Counted from the stretch's first letter, positions 31,220-41,668 are shown. The stretch: DNA of 64,000 nucleotides from Advenella kashmirensis WT001 (GCF_000219915.2 NC_017964.1:2604001-2668000), one strand, 5' to 3'. Notes: a model not told the origin generated them from the sequence alone. Translations and numbers: made by a program.

Positions 31220-32012
31220 TCAATTGTGAACGTGCAGACCACATTCGCGGCTGTCCTGGTTTTCCCACCACCAGCGGCCGGCGCGCGGGTCTTCGCCCAC
31301 GCGGATCGCCTTGGTACAGGGATCGCAACCAATGCTTGGATACCCCTGGTAATGCAACGCGTTTACCGGCACCGAATAACGCTGCACATATGCCCAAACG
31401 TCCTGCTCGGACCAATCAAACAGGGGGTTGTATTTGCTGATCCCTCGAGCCTCATCATGTTCATGCAAATCCAGATCGCTGCGCGTGACTGATTGCTCAC
31501 GACGCTGGCCGGTAATCCAGGCATCGGCATCCGCCAGGCTGCCGCCAGCGGCACCACCTTGCGAATATCGCAGCACTGGCGGCGTGCCTGTAAGCTTTCG
31601 TAAAAGCCATTGATACCGTACTGATCGATATACGCCTGCACGGCCGACTCATCGGGTGTGTAAATGGCCAGTCGTGTACCGTAGCGAGACTGGATCTGGT
31701 CCAGTAGCGTAAGTGTTTCTGCTGGCAGACGGCCGGTCTCCAGTGTAAAGATGTCGATATGCGCGGCGATATCCTGGTAGTGTTCGCTTAGTCCTGCCTC
31801 GCGCAATATCACGTCTGTAATAACCATATCTTCCGCCGACAGGCTGGATGCCAGGCGCGTGTGCGAGTGCGATCGCGCGATAGCAAGCAACCGTTCGCGC
31901 AACTGCTGGCATTTTTCATCCAGTGCAGCAGGTCAATTGCACGCTTTGGCGGCGCCCACAGGATCGGGCGTTCAAAAACCGATGCTTGCGTTTGCGCAGA
32001 GTGAAAAGCCAT
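31220..32012 (-). CDS. cysH: Phosphoadenylyl/adenylyl-sulfate reductase CysH, APS-reductase type (two frameshifts)
   Basis: Reduces activated sulfate to sulfite with thioredoxin. Both iron-sulfur cysteine pairs of the APS-using type are visible: CC in ARRQCCDIRKVVPL and CxxC in GCDPCTKAIR. The catalytic cysteine is in the ECGLH end motif. The [4Fe-4S] pairs indicate APS as substrate, so the PAPS step is not needed. The three frames are 32012-31930 (N-terminus), 31902-31540 (SSLSAEDMVITDVI) and 31550-31220. Joined length is about 264 residues. It is the first gene of cysH-cysD-cysN. No cysI or cysG is adjacent. Confidence 0.93.
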
Positions 32013-32509
32013 AATTTATCCGTCCAAGGTGTAGTGCTGCACCCGATATGCGGGCCAGCCTACTTCGGTGAGGCTTTATCTTATCGGCTCGTCTCAGGAT
32101 TCAGAACGAATAAATATGTCTTTATTTATAGATGGTGGATATAAACCAGGCTGGCCAAGCGGTGCTGTGGTTGTATCGACGGCGGCCAGGCGCGCTGTTG
32201 TCAGCAGCGCCAGGTATGTGCCTGGCCTGCGATCTGCAATCGCTGTTATGATTCGTGTTATTTCAGGCAGGCATGTCAATATATGCAAATAATATAAGTG
32301 ACTGCCACAAGTGACTGCCAGAAGTGCCTGCCAAAACCACTCGCTGCCGGCAAGCGCTGCCAGACAATAGCCTGCGCGCATGCGAATAAACATGGACGCG
32401 CTTATTAACTTATTAATACACGCAGACGCGTTTAACGGGCCCTCGGCTGTGGTGACCCGCTAGTCTGTAGAAAACCCGACGATTTGCTGCGCCGCGCCTG
32501 CAGACCTGG
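32013..32509. other. Gene-free region between cysH and the GMC oxidoreductase gene
   Basis: About 500 bp. I see no coding frame with family similarity. It holds a short 13-bp triplicate (32296-32334) and must hold the cysH-cysD-cysN promoter in its left part. No terminator with a T run was recognised. Confidence 0.45.
32296..32334. repeat. Three 13-bp direct repeats
   Basis: Three adjacent copies of a 13-mer (AAGTGACTGCCAC, AAGTGACTGCCAG, AAGTGCCTGCCAA). They lie in non-coding DNA upstream of cysH, about 285 bp from its start. No function can be assigned. Confidence 0.8.
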
Positions 32510-34121
32510 TCAGCGAGCGGCCAATATCAGCTGGGCACCTTTTTCCGCAATCAGCATGGCTGGCGCGTTTGTATTTCCCGACGTAATGGTGGGCATGACC
32601 GACGCATCGATCACACGCAGCTTGTTAACCCCGTGCACACACAAATTGGCGTCGACTACGGCCATCTCATCGGCGCCCATCTTGCAGGTGCCCACCGGAT
32701 GAAAGATGGTTGTGCCGATATCGCTGGCCGCCCGTATAAGGTCATCATCAGTCTTGGCCAGCGGACCTGGCCGGAACTCCTGAGGCGTATATTTTTCAAG
32801 TGCAGCCTGATCGGCGATACGCCGTGTCAGCCGGATGCTCTCCAGGGCAACCTGAACATCTTCGTCGGTGCTCAGATAATTGCACAGAATATCAGGCCGG
32901 TCTTCAAGCGAAGGAGAAACAATGGCCACCGTACCGCGGCTGGTTGGCCGAATGTTGCATACAGAGGCAGTAAAGGCAGGAAACGGATGCAAGCCGTCGC
33001 CGAATTTTTCCAGTGATAGCGGCTGTACATGGTATTCCACATTGGCGCGTTGTTGCCTTGGAGAGGACCGCGCGAAAATACCCAGCTGTGACGGCGCCAT
33101 CGTCAACGGGCCCTTTTTCATAAAGGCGTATTGCAGGCCCATGTAGGCTTTGGCCAACGGTGATTGCATCATGGTGTTGAGCGTGCGCACCTTGTTTACC
33201 TTGTATATCATGCGCAACTGCAGATGGTCCTGCAGATTGCGACCCACCCCAGGTAAATGGTGAACCAGCGGGATGCCCAGCGATTTCATGAGATCGCCCG
33301 CGCCAACCCCCGAGCGCTGAAGAATTTGCACCGAGCCGATGGCACCGGCACTCAGAATGACTTCACAACGCGCATTAGCGTGGAAAAAGTGATCGTTATG
33401 GCGAAAGCGCAAGCCTGGGCCGTCCGGTCTGCGAAATTGACCCGGTCTATCATTGCATTTGTGATAACGGTAAGGTTGCTGCGCTCCTTGATCGGTCGCA
33501 GGAATGCAGTGGACGCGCTGAAACGCACGCCTTTTTTCTGGGTAACTTGAAAATACGAAGAGCCTTCATTGTCGCCACAATTGAAGTCTTCAATTTGGGG
33601 AATGCCTGCCTGCTCGGCGGCACGCCGAAAGGCATCCAGGATGTCCCAGCGCAAACGCTGCTGCTCAACGCGCAGCTCACCACGGCCACCATGGAACGCT
33701 GTATCGCCCGCGTAATGATGTTCGAACTTCTTAAACAGCGGTAGCACATCATCCCAGCCCCAGCCTGCGTTGCCGGCATCGCGCCAGCCATCGTAATCCT
33801 CTTTCTGCCCGCGCATATAGATCATGCCATTGATGGCGGAACTGCCACCGAGCACACGACCTCGCGGATAGGCAATACTGCGGCCGTTGAGCCCGGCGTC
33901 GGGTGCGTGGTAAAACACCAGTCGGTATTGGGGTTACCGATGCAATAAAGGTACCCTACTGGGATATGCAACCAGCGCCATTTATCGTCACCGCCGGCCT
34001 CCAGCAACAAGACCCTGCAGGACGGGTCTGCAGACAAGCGGTTGGCCAGCAGGCAGCCCGCCGAACCGGCCCCCGCAATGATGTAATCAAAATCGCCATA
34101 TAGCGTCGTTGTTTCTGGCAT
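32510..34121 (-). CDS. GMC-family FAD oxidoreductase, choline dehydrogenase-like (two frameshifts)
   Basis: Flavoprotein of the glucose-methanol-choline family, probably an alcohol dehydrogenase; the substrate is not predictable. The N-terminus has the FAD site [19 protein letters not shown]. The second frame has [21 protein letters not shown] and the third has HPVGTCKMG, with the catalytic histidine region, and [19 protein letters not shown]. Shifts lie at about 33905 (FTTHP for FYHAP) and about 33400. Joined length is about 537 residues, normal. It is not clearly in an operon: cysH lies 500 bp downstream of it and the hydroxyacid dehydrogenase 140 bp upstream on the same strand. Confidence 0.9.
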
Positions 34122-34262
34122 GCTTCCACTCTGCTTATTATTATTTGTTATACGGATAGGTCCGTATCCTGATCATTATTGAAAATATTCAGCGTTATGA
34201 CAACGCGTACTTCTACCTATGAAAGGTATAAGCTGTAAGCACACGCGACGGATGTATCCAAA

Positions 34263-35225
34263 TCAAACCTGATTGCGGATATCGTTACGCACGAACGCAT
34301 TGATGTTATCCACCAACTGGTCCGCCAGCGACTGAATCGCCTGACGGCTGGCCCAGGCTACATGCGGCGTCAGGATAAAGTCCGGTCGGTTCATCAGGCG
34401 CATGAATGGATGCGTATCGGGCATGGGTTCCTGGGTCACCACATCAAAACCCGCACCACCTATACTGTTGTTTTCCAGGGCCTCGGCCAGTGCGGCTTCG
34501 TCCACCAGTCCACCCCTGGCCGTGTTGATCAAAAGAGCGGTCGGCTTCATTTGCGCCAATTCTGCCGCACCAATCATATGGCGGGTTGCCGGGGTCAGCG
34601 GCAGATGCAGCGTGAGGATATCAGCCTGTGCGATCACCTCTTCAAAGGGGGTATGCGTTTCCTTTACTTCGGTCTCTCCCTTGCGAGCGGCAAACAGCAC
34701 CTTCATGCCCAATGCCTGAGCGCGCCTGGCCACCGCGCTGCCGAGCGCACCTGAACCGAATATACCAATCGTGCTGTCGGCCAGATCACTGACCGGATAA
34801 TCAAAATAGCAAAACTGCCCGCTTTGCGCCCAGCGTCCCTGTCCGACCGAGCGATGGTAGGGAAGCAAACTGCGACGCAGTGCAAAAATCAAAGCCAGTG
34901 TATGCTCGGGCACCGTATTGACTGCATAATTGCGAATATTGGTCACAACAATACCCTTGTCGCGGCATGCCTCAATATCAACGATATTGGTCCCGGTTGC
35001 CGCCACGGCAACCAATTTGAGCTCGCCCGCCTGCGCCACGTCTTGCGCCGACACCGGCACCTTGTTGGTAATCACGATTTGCGCGTTCCGAATCCGCTGG
35101 GCAACGTCGGCCGGCGCTGTCTGGTCGTAGGCGATCACTTCGTGCTCGAACTCAAATGCCTTGAGGGCGATAAAGTCAGGCAACGTAGCCCGATCAAGAA
35201 AGACAATGCGAGCAGAAGAAGACAT
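34263..35225 (-). CDS. D-2-hydroxyacid dehydrogenase (NAD-dependent)
   Basis: Oxidoreductase of the D-isomer-specific 2-hydroxyacid family, similar in layout to glycerate or hydroxypyruvate reductases. The ATG at 35225 gives MSSSARIVFLDRATLPDF; the open frame continues upstream to 35300 without support. The NAD site is FGSGALGSAVARRAQ. The catalytic Arg is in NTARGGLVDEAAL, the Glu in DVVTQEPMPDTHP and the His in LTPHVAWAS. 320 residues, frame intact. The physiological substrate is unknown. Confidence 0.92.
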   Translation of the reverse strand: MSSSARIVFLDRATLPDFIALKAFEFEHEVIAYDQTAPADVAQRIRNAQIVITNKVPVSAQDVAQAGELKLVAVAATGTNIVDIEACRDKGIVVTNIRNYAVNTVPEHTLALIFALRRSLLPYHRSVGQGRWAQSGQFCYFDYPVSDLADSTIGIFGSGALGSAVARRAQALGMKVLFAARKGETEVKETHTPFEEVIAQADILTLHLPLTPATRHMIGAAELAQMKPTALLINTARGGLVDEAALAEALENNSIGGAGFDVVTQEPMPDTHPFMRLMNRPDFILTPHVAWASRQAIQSLADQLVDNINAFVRNDIRNQV

Positions 35226-35317
35226 GAGTTTTCCTGTGAAAGTCAAAACAAGACTATACCATTGCCTGCCATTGACTAAAATAGAGGTTTTAGTGAACAC
35301 ATTGTTTGTAAACTGAC

Positions 35318-36142
35318 ATGCCCTCTTCTGTCACGCCGCCTCCTGTCGCGCCTGCTGCGTACCTATCGCTTCGTCAGGCAGCACTGGATGCCCTGGCCGA
35401 GTCCGATCCGTGCAAAAAAATCACCGCTGTTGACAAGTTGGTATCCACCCTGCCCGCATGCGCCGATCTGATCCTGCAACCCACGCGGCCGCTGCCGGGT
35501 CGACCGCAACGGCCGCAACTGGTGGACCCGCGTGAAGTATCGATACGTTCAACGCAGACGCAACAGGGAAAAGCGGCGCTCATGCACTCCATCGCCCATA
35601 TCGAATTCAATGCCATCAATCTGGCACTGGATATCATCTGGCGTTTTCCGGGCATGCCCGATGATTTTTACTACGATTGGCTGCAGGTCGCACGGGAAGA
35701 GGCCTATCACTTTTCACTCGTACGCGGGCATCTGGCAGCCTCAGGGCTATCAGTATGGCGACTTTGCCGCCCATAATGGCTTATGGGATATGCGGAAAAA
35801 ACCGCCGATGATATCCTGGCCAGGCTGGCACTCGTGCCGCGCACCCTGGAGGCGCGCGGCCTGGATGTATCTCCGGCAATCCAGAACAAGTTGCGGGCAG
35901 TCAACGACAAGCGCGGCGTTGAGATTCTGGATATTATCCTGCGCGACGAAATCGGCCATGTCAAAACCGGCAATCGCTGGTACCTGTACTGCTGCGAGCA
36001 ACAGAACCAGGATCCGGTGGCCGCTTATGCGACGCTGATCGATACCTATCGCGTCGGCAAGCCTCGCGGGCCGTTCAATGTCCAGGCCAGAATGGCGGCC
36101 GGGTTCACCCAGGCCGATATTGACTGGCTGAATTCCTTATAA
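35318..36142 (+). CDS. DUF455 ferritin-like protein (frameshifted)
   Basis: Ferritin-like four-helix protein of the DUF455 family (COG2833), function unknown. Metal-ligand-type motifs are in order: AHIEFNAINLALD, REEAYHFSLV and RDEIGHVKTGNRWY. The first 140 residues are in one frame. A short middle part (YQYGDFAAHNGLWDM, about 35745-35795) is in a second, and the C-terminal 119 residues in a third. Two compensating single-base shifts about 50 bp apart explain this. Joined length is about 275 residues. The gene is divergent from the hydroxyacid dehydrogenase (about 90 bp apart) and precedes dadA. Confidence 0.87.
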
Positions 36143-36223
36143 TTGCACTATTGGTCTTCACAGGCCGGCCTGATCCGGGCCCCGGCAATAGAACCAATGC
36201 CTTTTCATATTCACGGAAAAATT

Positions 36224-37476
36224 ATGGACGTTCTGGTACTTGGGGCCGGCATCATCGGGCTGACAACTGCTTACTATCTCAACCGGGACGGGTACAACGT
36301 CACTGTGATTGAGAGAAACAACGATGTTGCGCTGGAGACCAGTTTTGCCAACGGGGCGCAACTGTCATACAGTTACGTTGCGCCACTGGCCGGCCCGGGC
36401 GTCATGAGCCACGTGCCCAAATGGCTGCTGGACCGCAACTCACCCCTGCGTTTTCGTCCCAGCCTGGATCCTGCCACCCTGTGCTGGAACGTGCGTTTTG
36501 TCAAAGCCTGCAATGCGGCTCAAAGTAACCAGACGACGCGTGAGCTACTCGCCTTGTCGTTTCTCAGCCGTGACCTATATCACGAAATGATGCAACAGGA
36601 GGCTATCTCCTTTGACCATAAACGGGCGGGCAAACTGGTGTGCATCGCAGTCGCGATTCCTTCGATCATGCCGTCGAACAACTGGACTTTCAGCGTTCAT
36701 TGGGTTGCGAGCAACGCGCCCTGTCGGTCGAAGAATGTATCTCGCTGGAGCCGGCCCTGCAACGCATGCGGGATCACCTGAGCGGCGGCATCTTTACCGA
36801 AAGCGAAGAAAGTGCAGACTGCTTTCAGCTTGCCGTTGCCCTGAAAAATATTTTACAGCAGCGCGGCGTCACATTCCGATTCAATACCACTGTCCGCCAG
36901 CTAGCGGCCGACAGCAATCGCAAAGTGAGCGTGCAGACAACGGCCGGCGAACACCTGACCCCGGATCATATTGTGGTGGCACTGGCATGCGAGAGCACAG
37001 CGCTGCTCAAACCGCTGGGCATTGCGGTGCCGGTCAGCCCGCTCAAAGGGTACAGCCTGACCGTGCCGATTGAGCGCGCCGCCGACGCGCCGATGGTCAG
37101 CATTACCGATTATGAACGCAAGGTCGTCTACGCTAGGCTGGGAGAGCGCCTGCGCATCGCCGGCATGGCCGACATGGTGGGCTTAAACCGCCGCATCGAT
37201 ACCTCGCGTATTGAAGCGCTCAAGCAGGAAGCCCGCAATCTGTTTCCCGATGCGGGCAATTATGACCTGGCCACGCTCTGGACCGGGCTGCGTCCGGCCA
37301 CGCCAAAAGGCAAACCCATTATTGACGGCACCCGCTATGGTAACCTGTGGCTCAATATCGGCCAGGGCGCTCTGGGCTTTACCCTGGCGCCGGGGTCTGC
37401 AAGCGTCATCAGCCATTTGCTGCGCGGCCAGGCGCTGCCATTCGGCAAAAACGTATTTACGCTGGCCGATGCGTAA
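36224..37476 (+). CDS. dadA: D-amino-acid dehydrogenase DadA-like (one frameshift)
   Basis: Membrane-associated flavoenzyme that oxidises D-amino acids to 2-oxo acids. The ATG at 36224 gives MDVLVLGAGIIGLTTAYYL, the FAD site. NGAQLSYSYVAPLAGPG is the DadA signature and the C-terminus has LWTGLRPATPKGKPIIDGT and GQGALGFTLAPGSA. At about 36640 the frame shifts after AGKLV and resumes as HRSRDSFDHAVEQLDF. Joined length is about 418 residues, normal. It starts 81 bp after the DUF455 stop. A DSD1-type enzyme lies 1.5 kb downstream, which suggests a D-amino-acid theme. Confidence 0.9.
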
Positions 37477-37853
37477 GCGCCAGGCACAGACGGCATAAGG
37501 CCGGTTTGGCCATGGCGGCCTTCGTGCTCGCCTGGTCCGGCCGACACGCCAAGGCCCTGGCATGTGACCGCTGGCAAGCCGGTGACGATTACAATCAGGC
37601 AAAGGGCCAATCTATGACGCATAGCTGTATTTTGTACCCGAAACGCAATGAAGCATCCATGCGCCCAATTCCTCTGGCCCTGCCTTGTTTTTATGCGAAT
37701 ATACCTTATCTAACATTCGCTTATCTAACGCTTTTCTAACGCCTATACAACGTTTACTGACCCAGATTTACTGCCTCATTAACCCGCGTCCGTTATGCGA
37801 TTTAGCAATGTCAATCCCTAACTGTCGTTTAGTGCCTACCGAGACCCGCTGCC
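37477..37853. other. Gene-free region between dadA and the TM2 protein gene
   Basis: About 375 bp. A hairpin at 37497-37522 (AAGGCCG / CGGCCTT) has no T run and is a weak terminator candidate for dadA. At about 37700-37735 the motif CTTATCTAAC occurs twice 15 bp apart, with a degenerate third copy. No coding frame is credible. Confidence 0.4.
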
Positions 37854-38327
37854 ATGCTCCAGAAAATCCTCCTGCCCATTATCGTCTTTATCATTGTCCT
37901 GATCGGCCTGACCTTCGGCGAAGGCGTGTTCACCGCGCTGGCGGTGTGGCTGCATGACATCACCGGCCTGGTCATCTATAACTTCTCCGATCTGTATTAC
38001 ACCGTCTCCGAATATGTCTCCCGACATCCCGTCAAAATACTGGTCGCCCTGGTGGTGACGGCGATCGTGTGCATCTGGATATATAAGAATAAGGATGAAG
38101 AACTGACCCGCCAGGCAAGCTCCCGTAAAATAGCCATTTTTCTGGCGATTTTCCTGGGCTGGCTGGGTGCGCACCGTTTTTACAACGGCCAGATCGGCAT
38201 GGGGCTGCTGTATCTGATCATCAGTTTCATCTGGTTGCCACTCACAGTATTTCTGAGCCTGATCGATGCGGTAAGATATATTTTCATGAATGACGAAGAA
38301 TACCGTCTGCGCATTCAATCGTCATAA
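37854..38327 (+). CDS. TM2 domain-containing membrane protein
   Basis: 157 residues. Two hydrophobic segments at the N-terminus (LLPIIVFIIVLIGLTFGEG and ILVALVVTAIVCIWIY) are followed by a basic linker and a TM2 domain: KIAIFLAIFLGWLGAHRFY with the hallmark G-x-HRFYNG, then GLLYLIISFIWLP and LSLIDAVRY. TM2 proteins are widespread membrane proteins of unknown role. Frame intact. It precedes a 167-residue acidic gene on the same strand by 66 bp. Confidence 0.85.
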   Translation: MLQKILLPIIVFIIVLIGLTFGEGVFTALAVWLHDITGLVIYNFSDLYYTVSEYVSRHPVKILVALVVTAIVCIWIYKNKDEELTRQASSRKIAIFLAIFLGWLGAHRFYNGQIGMGLLYLIISFIWLPLTVFLSLIDAVRYIFMNDEEYRLRIQSS

Positions 38328-38393
38328 TCACCACCCGGCAGGGTCGCAGGCGGCCCGACACCTCTGCCGGCGCCAACGACGCAAGGAGCGCAC

Positions 38394-38897
38394 GTGAATC
38401 TGAACGACCTGACCATTGCCACGGACAATCTTGATCAGCCGCGGCTGCTGAACCATTGGCAATGGCTGCTGCCCGCCCAGGTCGAAATCCTGCTGGTTAC
38501 CAAAACGGCAGACTGCTTTTTGCTTGAACCAGAAACAGGTCATATTCTGTTTCTGGACACCAACGACGGTGAACTGGAGCACATTGCCTCCGACTTCGAT
38601 GAGTTTCGCACCGTGCTTGCCGACCCCGAATTCATTACCGATTATTTTTCGCTACTGCTGATGGCACCGTTGCTGGAAACCCCGCTACCAGACAATGCCA
38701 TTTTTGCGCTCGCTACACCACCTGTCCTGGGTGGCTCGTTCGAAACCGATGAACTCACGGCGGTTGATATTTACCAATATTTCGACGAAATGGGTGCGCT
38801 CTGGCAAAAGCTGAGCCAGATCGAGCTTCCAGACGACACGGCTGATGACCCTGATTCACCCGCGGATGCGGATATCGGCAGCAAAAAACCGGAATAG
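38394..38897 (+). CDS. Hypothetical acidic protein, possibly DUF1851/Tdi1-like
   Basis: 167 residues, strongly acidic, with no signal peptide or membrane segment. LVTKTADCFLLEPETGHILFLD, then LGGSFETDELTAVDIYQYFDE, recall proteins with the T6SS immunity Tdi1-type (DUF1851) domain, but I cannot verify this. The last 25 residues are low-complexity and rich in Asp and Pro. The GTG/ATG choice is not in doubt because CAAGGAGCGCACGTG precedes the start, giving a good ribosome binding site for a GTG at 38394. No effector gene is adjacent. It lies between the TM2 gene and the DSD1-type gene, all on the plus strand. Confidence 0.6.
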   Translation: MNLNDLTIATDNLDQPRLLNHWQWLLPAQVEILLVTKTADCFLLEPETGHILFLDTNDGELEHIASDFDEFRTVLADPEFITDYFSLLLMAPLLETPLPDNAIFALATPPVLGGSFETDELTAVDIYQYFDEMGALWQKLSQIELPDDTADDPDSPADADIGSKKPE

Positions 38898-38942
38898 TAA
38901 TTAACGCCACCCTCCCCGCAGCGCATGAAGCAGGACACAGAG

Positions 38943-40227
38943 ATGAGCAATCCCCTTCCGATACAGGCTTGCACGCTAAAGCATTTTCCGGCAGAACTCG
39001 GCACAACGGCGCCCGACGCCTTTGACGCAGCCCGGCTTAACGTTTATGACAACGCCTTTGCATTCCCTTTGGCGGTGCTGAACCAGGCGGCGCTGGAACA
39101 TAATTTGCAGTGGATGCAGCGTTTTGCCCACGACAAGGGTGTCAGCCTTTCGCCGCATGGCAAAACCACCATGTCGCCAGAACTGTTTGACCGCCAGCTT
39201 GCGGCCGGTGCCTGGGGCCTCACCTTCGCCACCGTGTTTCAGGCCCGGACAGGCATCCAGCCGGCGCCAAACGCATCATTATTGCCAATCAGGTTATTTG
39301 TGATGCAGACCTGTGCCAATTACAGTCACTCCTGCAAACGCATTCCGACCTGCGCATCTGGTTTCTGGTCGACTCAATCGAACAGGTCAGGTATATCGAA
39401 ACCTGGGCAGGGCGTTACAGTATAGACAACCCGCAGCAACACATACGTTTTGACTGCCTGCTGGAAATTGGTATTGCAGGCCAGCGGACTGGCTGCCGCG
39501 AATTTGAGCAAGCACTGACGCTGGCCCGTTGCATCCATCAATCGCCCGTACTTGCGTTGGGCGGCATTGAATGCTATGAAGGGAACCTGGCCACAGATAC
39601 AGAAAAAGACAAGCCGGCCGTTGATACACTGATGAGCCGTTGTGAAGCTGTCGCGCGCGCCTGCGACCAACAGCAGCTGTTCGATACCGACGAAATTATT
39701 CTTTCGGCCGGCGGCTCGGCCATTTTCGATCTGGTCGTCCCCGGCCTGAAAATCAGTCTGGAACGGCCCGTACGAGGCGTACTGCGCTCCGGATGCTATA
39801 TCACCCATGATCATGGTGTTTACCAGCGCCATCTGGCCAAAGTGCAGGAGCGCGAACACCTGCAGGAAAGCCTGCAAGCAGCGCTTGAGGTATGGACCAT
39901 GGTGCAATCGGTGCCGGAACCCGGGCTGGCCCTGCTTACCTGCGGCAAACGCGATATCTCCTATGACCTGACGACTGCCAATTTGTCACAGGGTACGCGC
40001 GCGTAGGTGAACGGGTTCGCAGTGCGCCAGGCGCAACCTGGCAGATCACGGGCCTCAATGACCAGCACGCCTATTTACATTTTGACGCTGCCGGCCCTGC
40101 TCCGGTTGTGGGTGACAGGATTATTCTGGGTATCTCTCATCCCTGCACCACATTCGATAAGTGGAAATGGATGCCTGTTATTGACGACAACGGCCAGGCG
40201 CGGTCCTACATTACCACGCGCTTCTGA
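38943..40227 (+). CDS. DSD1/alanine-racemase-fold PLP enzyme, D-serine deaminase-like (frameshifted)
   Basis: PLP- and metal-dependent enzyme of the D-threonine aldolase / DSD1 D-serine dehydratase group. The ATG at 38943 gives MSNPLPIQACTLKHFPAE. The PLP lysine is in SLSPHGKTTMSPELF. Shifts at about 39260 and 40000 separate three frames. The middle part has IWFLVDSIEQVRYI, LEIGIAGQRTGCR and EIILSAGGSAIFD. The last part ends with GISHPCTTFDKWKWMPVID, where HPC matches the His-x-Cys zinc site of DSD1. Joined length is about 428 residues. It likely deaminates a D-amino acid, which fits the dadA gene nearby. Confidence 0.85.
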
Positions 40228-40391
40228 ATCCTGCTCGCTGGCTTATATTGCGTCTTGTTGCGGCTATGTAGAAAATAGCTGCCTGCTGCCGTCCATTCAT
40301 ATCTGCGCAAGCAATTATCCTGCCGGACTGTGGCTATGCGTAGCAACCGACAGGCTGCCACGCGCGATGCATTCCATGTGAAAGGTGGCTA

Positions 40392-41357
40392 TCAGAATAG
40401 AATATTCCACCTGCGATCAGACCAGACCAGCAGTGCAGACACAATCGTACTGGCAAACATCACCATGACAAACAGTGGCGTGCCCTGCTCCATCCAGCCT
40501 GTATTTAGCAAAATATTGATAAAGAATACGTGCGTCAGATAAATGGCTGTAGAAAGCTTGGAGAGAAAGTCTGTATTCAATCTTGCTGAGCGGCTGTGAA
40601 AGAAAAGGAACAGCAGCGGACACAGCAACAGCAAAGAAAGGTACATATCCACACCGGCTTTGGCAGGATGCAGAAAATAGTGCACGGAGCTTTCCGCTAC
40701 CAGCAGCATGACTGACGCGAATATGGCGCACAGCAATTGCGGATCACGCCGAGGCAGTTTATGCAGGCGGTGTTTGGCGATCAGGTACCCGATGGCGAAC
40801 AGGGGAAAGCCAAAGAAAAGAAAGTTGCGGAAAATCCAGCCGGAATTCAACAGGTACCCCGGCACCCCTTCTTCGATCGGCGCATAATTGCCAAGTGCCT
40901 GCAACACATAACCCACAACGAACAACGCTACGGCAGAGCTAAGAATGTACTTATCACTGCGCCTGCGCAATACATACAATACCGCCCCAGCGCCAAGGGT
41001 ACCCACCAGGTACCATAAATGATGATAACCAAATACCAGCTTCTCTAGCAGGCCAATCTGATCACGGGCCAGCTCCCAGTGTACCGGCCAATAGAACGGC
41101 AAATACAGCAACATCCAGATGCCGTATAACACCGCCAGACGCCTGGCCCAATCGCTAAAGGAACGATTTCGGGCGACCAGAGGATAGAAATAAAAGCCAT
41201 TGATGATAAAAAAAGTCGGCACAGCAATGCGAAGCAGACCGTTTACAAAGATGTAATTAAGATACTCTGCGGTCTCGGTAAACAACGATGCGTGCAAGGC
41301 GACCACCATCATTGCCAATGCTATCTTCAGCCCATCTGTTCCCGCGTTACGCTGCAT
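40392..41357 (-). CDS. Acyltransferase family 3 (OafA/WecH-like) membrane protein
   Basis: 321-residue integral membrane protein with about ten hydrophobic segments. It starts MQRNAGTDGLKIALAMMVVALHA, with the H in the first helix as in acyltransferase-3 proteins that O-acetylate surface glycans. VPTFFIINGFYFYP and YHHLWYLVGTLGAG are family-like stretches. No periplasmic SGNH domain is attached. Frame intact. It stands alone and convergent to the DSD1-type gene. The substrate is unknown; an enterobactin- or ECA-type acetyl acceptor cannot be concluded. Confidence 0.87.
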   Translation of the reverse strand: MQRNAGTDGLKIALAMMVVALHASLFTETAEYLNYIFVNGLLRIAVPTFFIINGFYFYPLVARNRSFSDWARRLAVLYGIWMLLYLPFYWPVHWELARDQIGLLEKLVFGYHHLWYLVGTLGAGAVLYVLRRRSDKYILSSAVALFVVGYVLQALGNYAPIEEGVPGYLLNSGWIFRNFLFFGFPLFAIGYLIAKHRLHKLPRRDPQLLCAIFASVMLLVAESSVHYFLHPAKAGVDMYLSLLLLCPLLFLFFHSRSARLNTDFLSKLSTAIYLTHVFFINILLNTGWMEQGTPLFVMVMFASTIVSALLVWSDRRWNILF

Positions 41358-41668
41358 GTATCATCCTTTGTTTAATCATATATTGTAACGATCCGAGGCG
41401 CCCAAGGCATGAAGGATGCCTACCAATTGCTGTCGAATGTAACGATAACCGCATGCAATGGTATTTGCAGGCGCTTGTGTTAAGCGAGGGGATTTATTTG
41501 GAGGGAAGGCCGAATAGACGAGTGCAATATAGAGAGAGACAAGGCAACGCGAAGCAACGATAAGGCGTCGTACCAGCGCATCAACAGCGTACTTATGATG
41601 TGTGTATGAATATGTCTGTAGTCTATATATTATGGGCGTTTATATAAAAACCGGTGACCACAAAGCAC
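41358..41668. other. Gene-free region between the rRNA operon end and the acyltransferase gene
   Basis: About 310 bp, AT-rich at 41580-41660. No coding frame is credible and no repeat stands out. It should hold the acyltransferase promoter. Confidence 0.4.

Noticed and set aside
32094..32393. 99-codon minus-strand frame upstream of cysH
   Set aside because: No similarity, poor composition and overlap with direct repeats; probably non-coding.
37497..37522. Terminator for dadA
   Set aside because: The hairpin (AAGGCCG / CGGCCTT) has no following T run.
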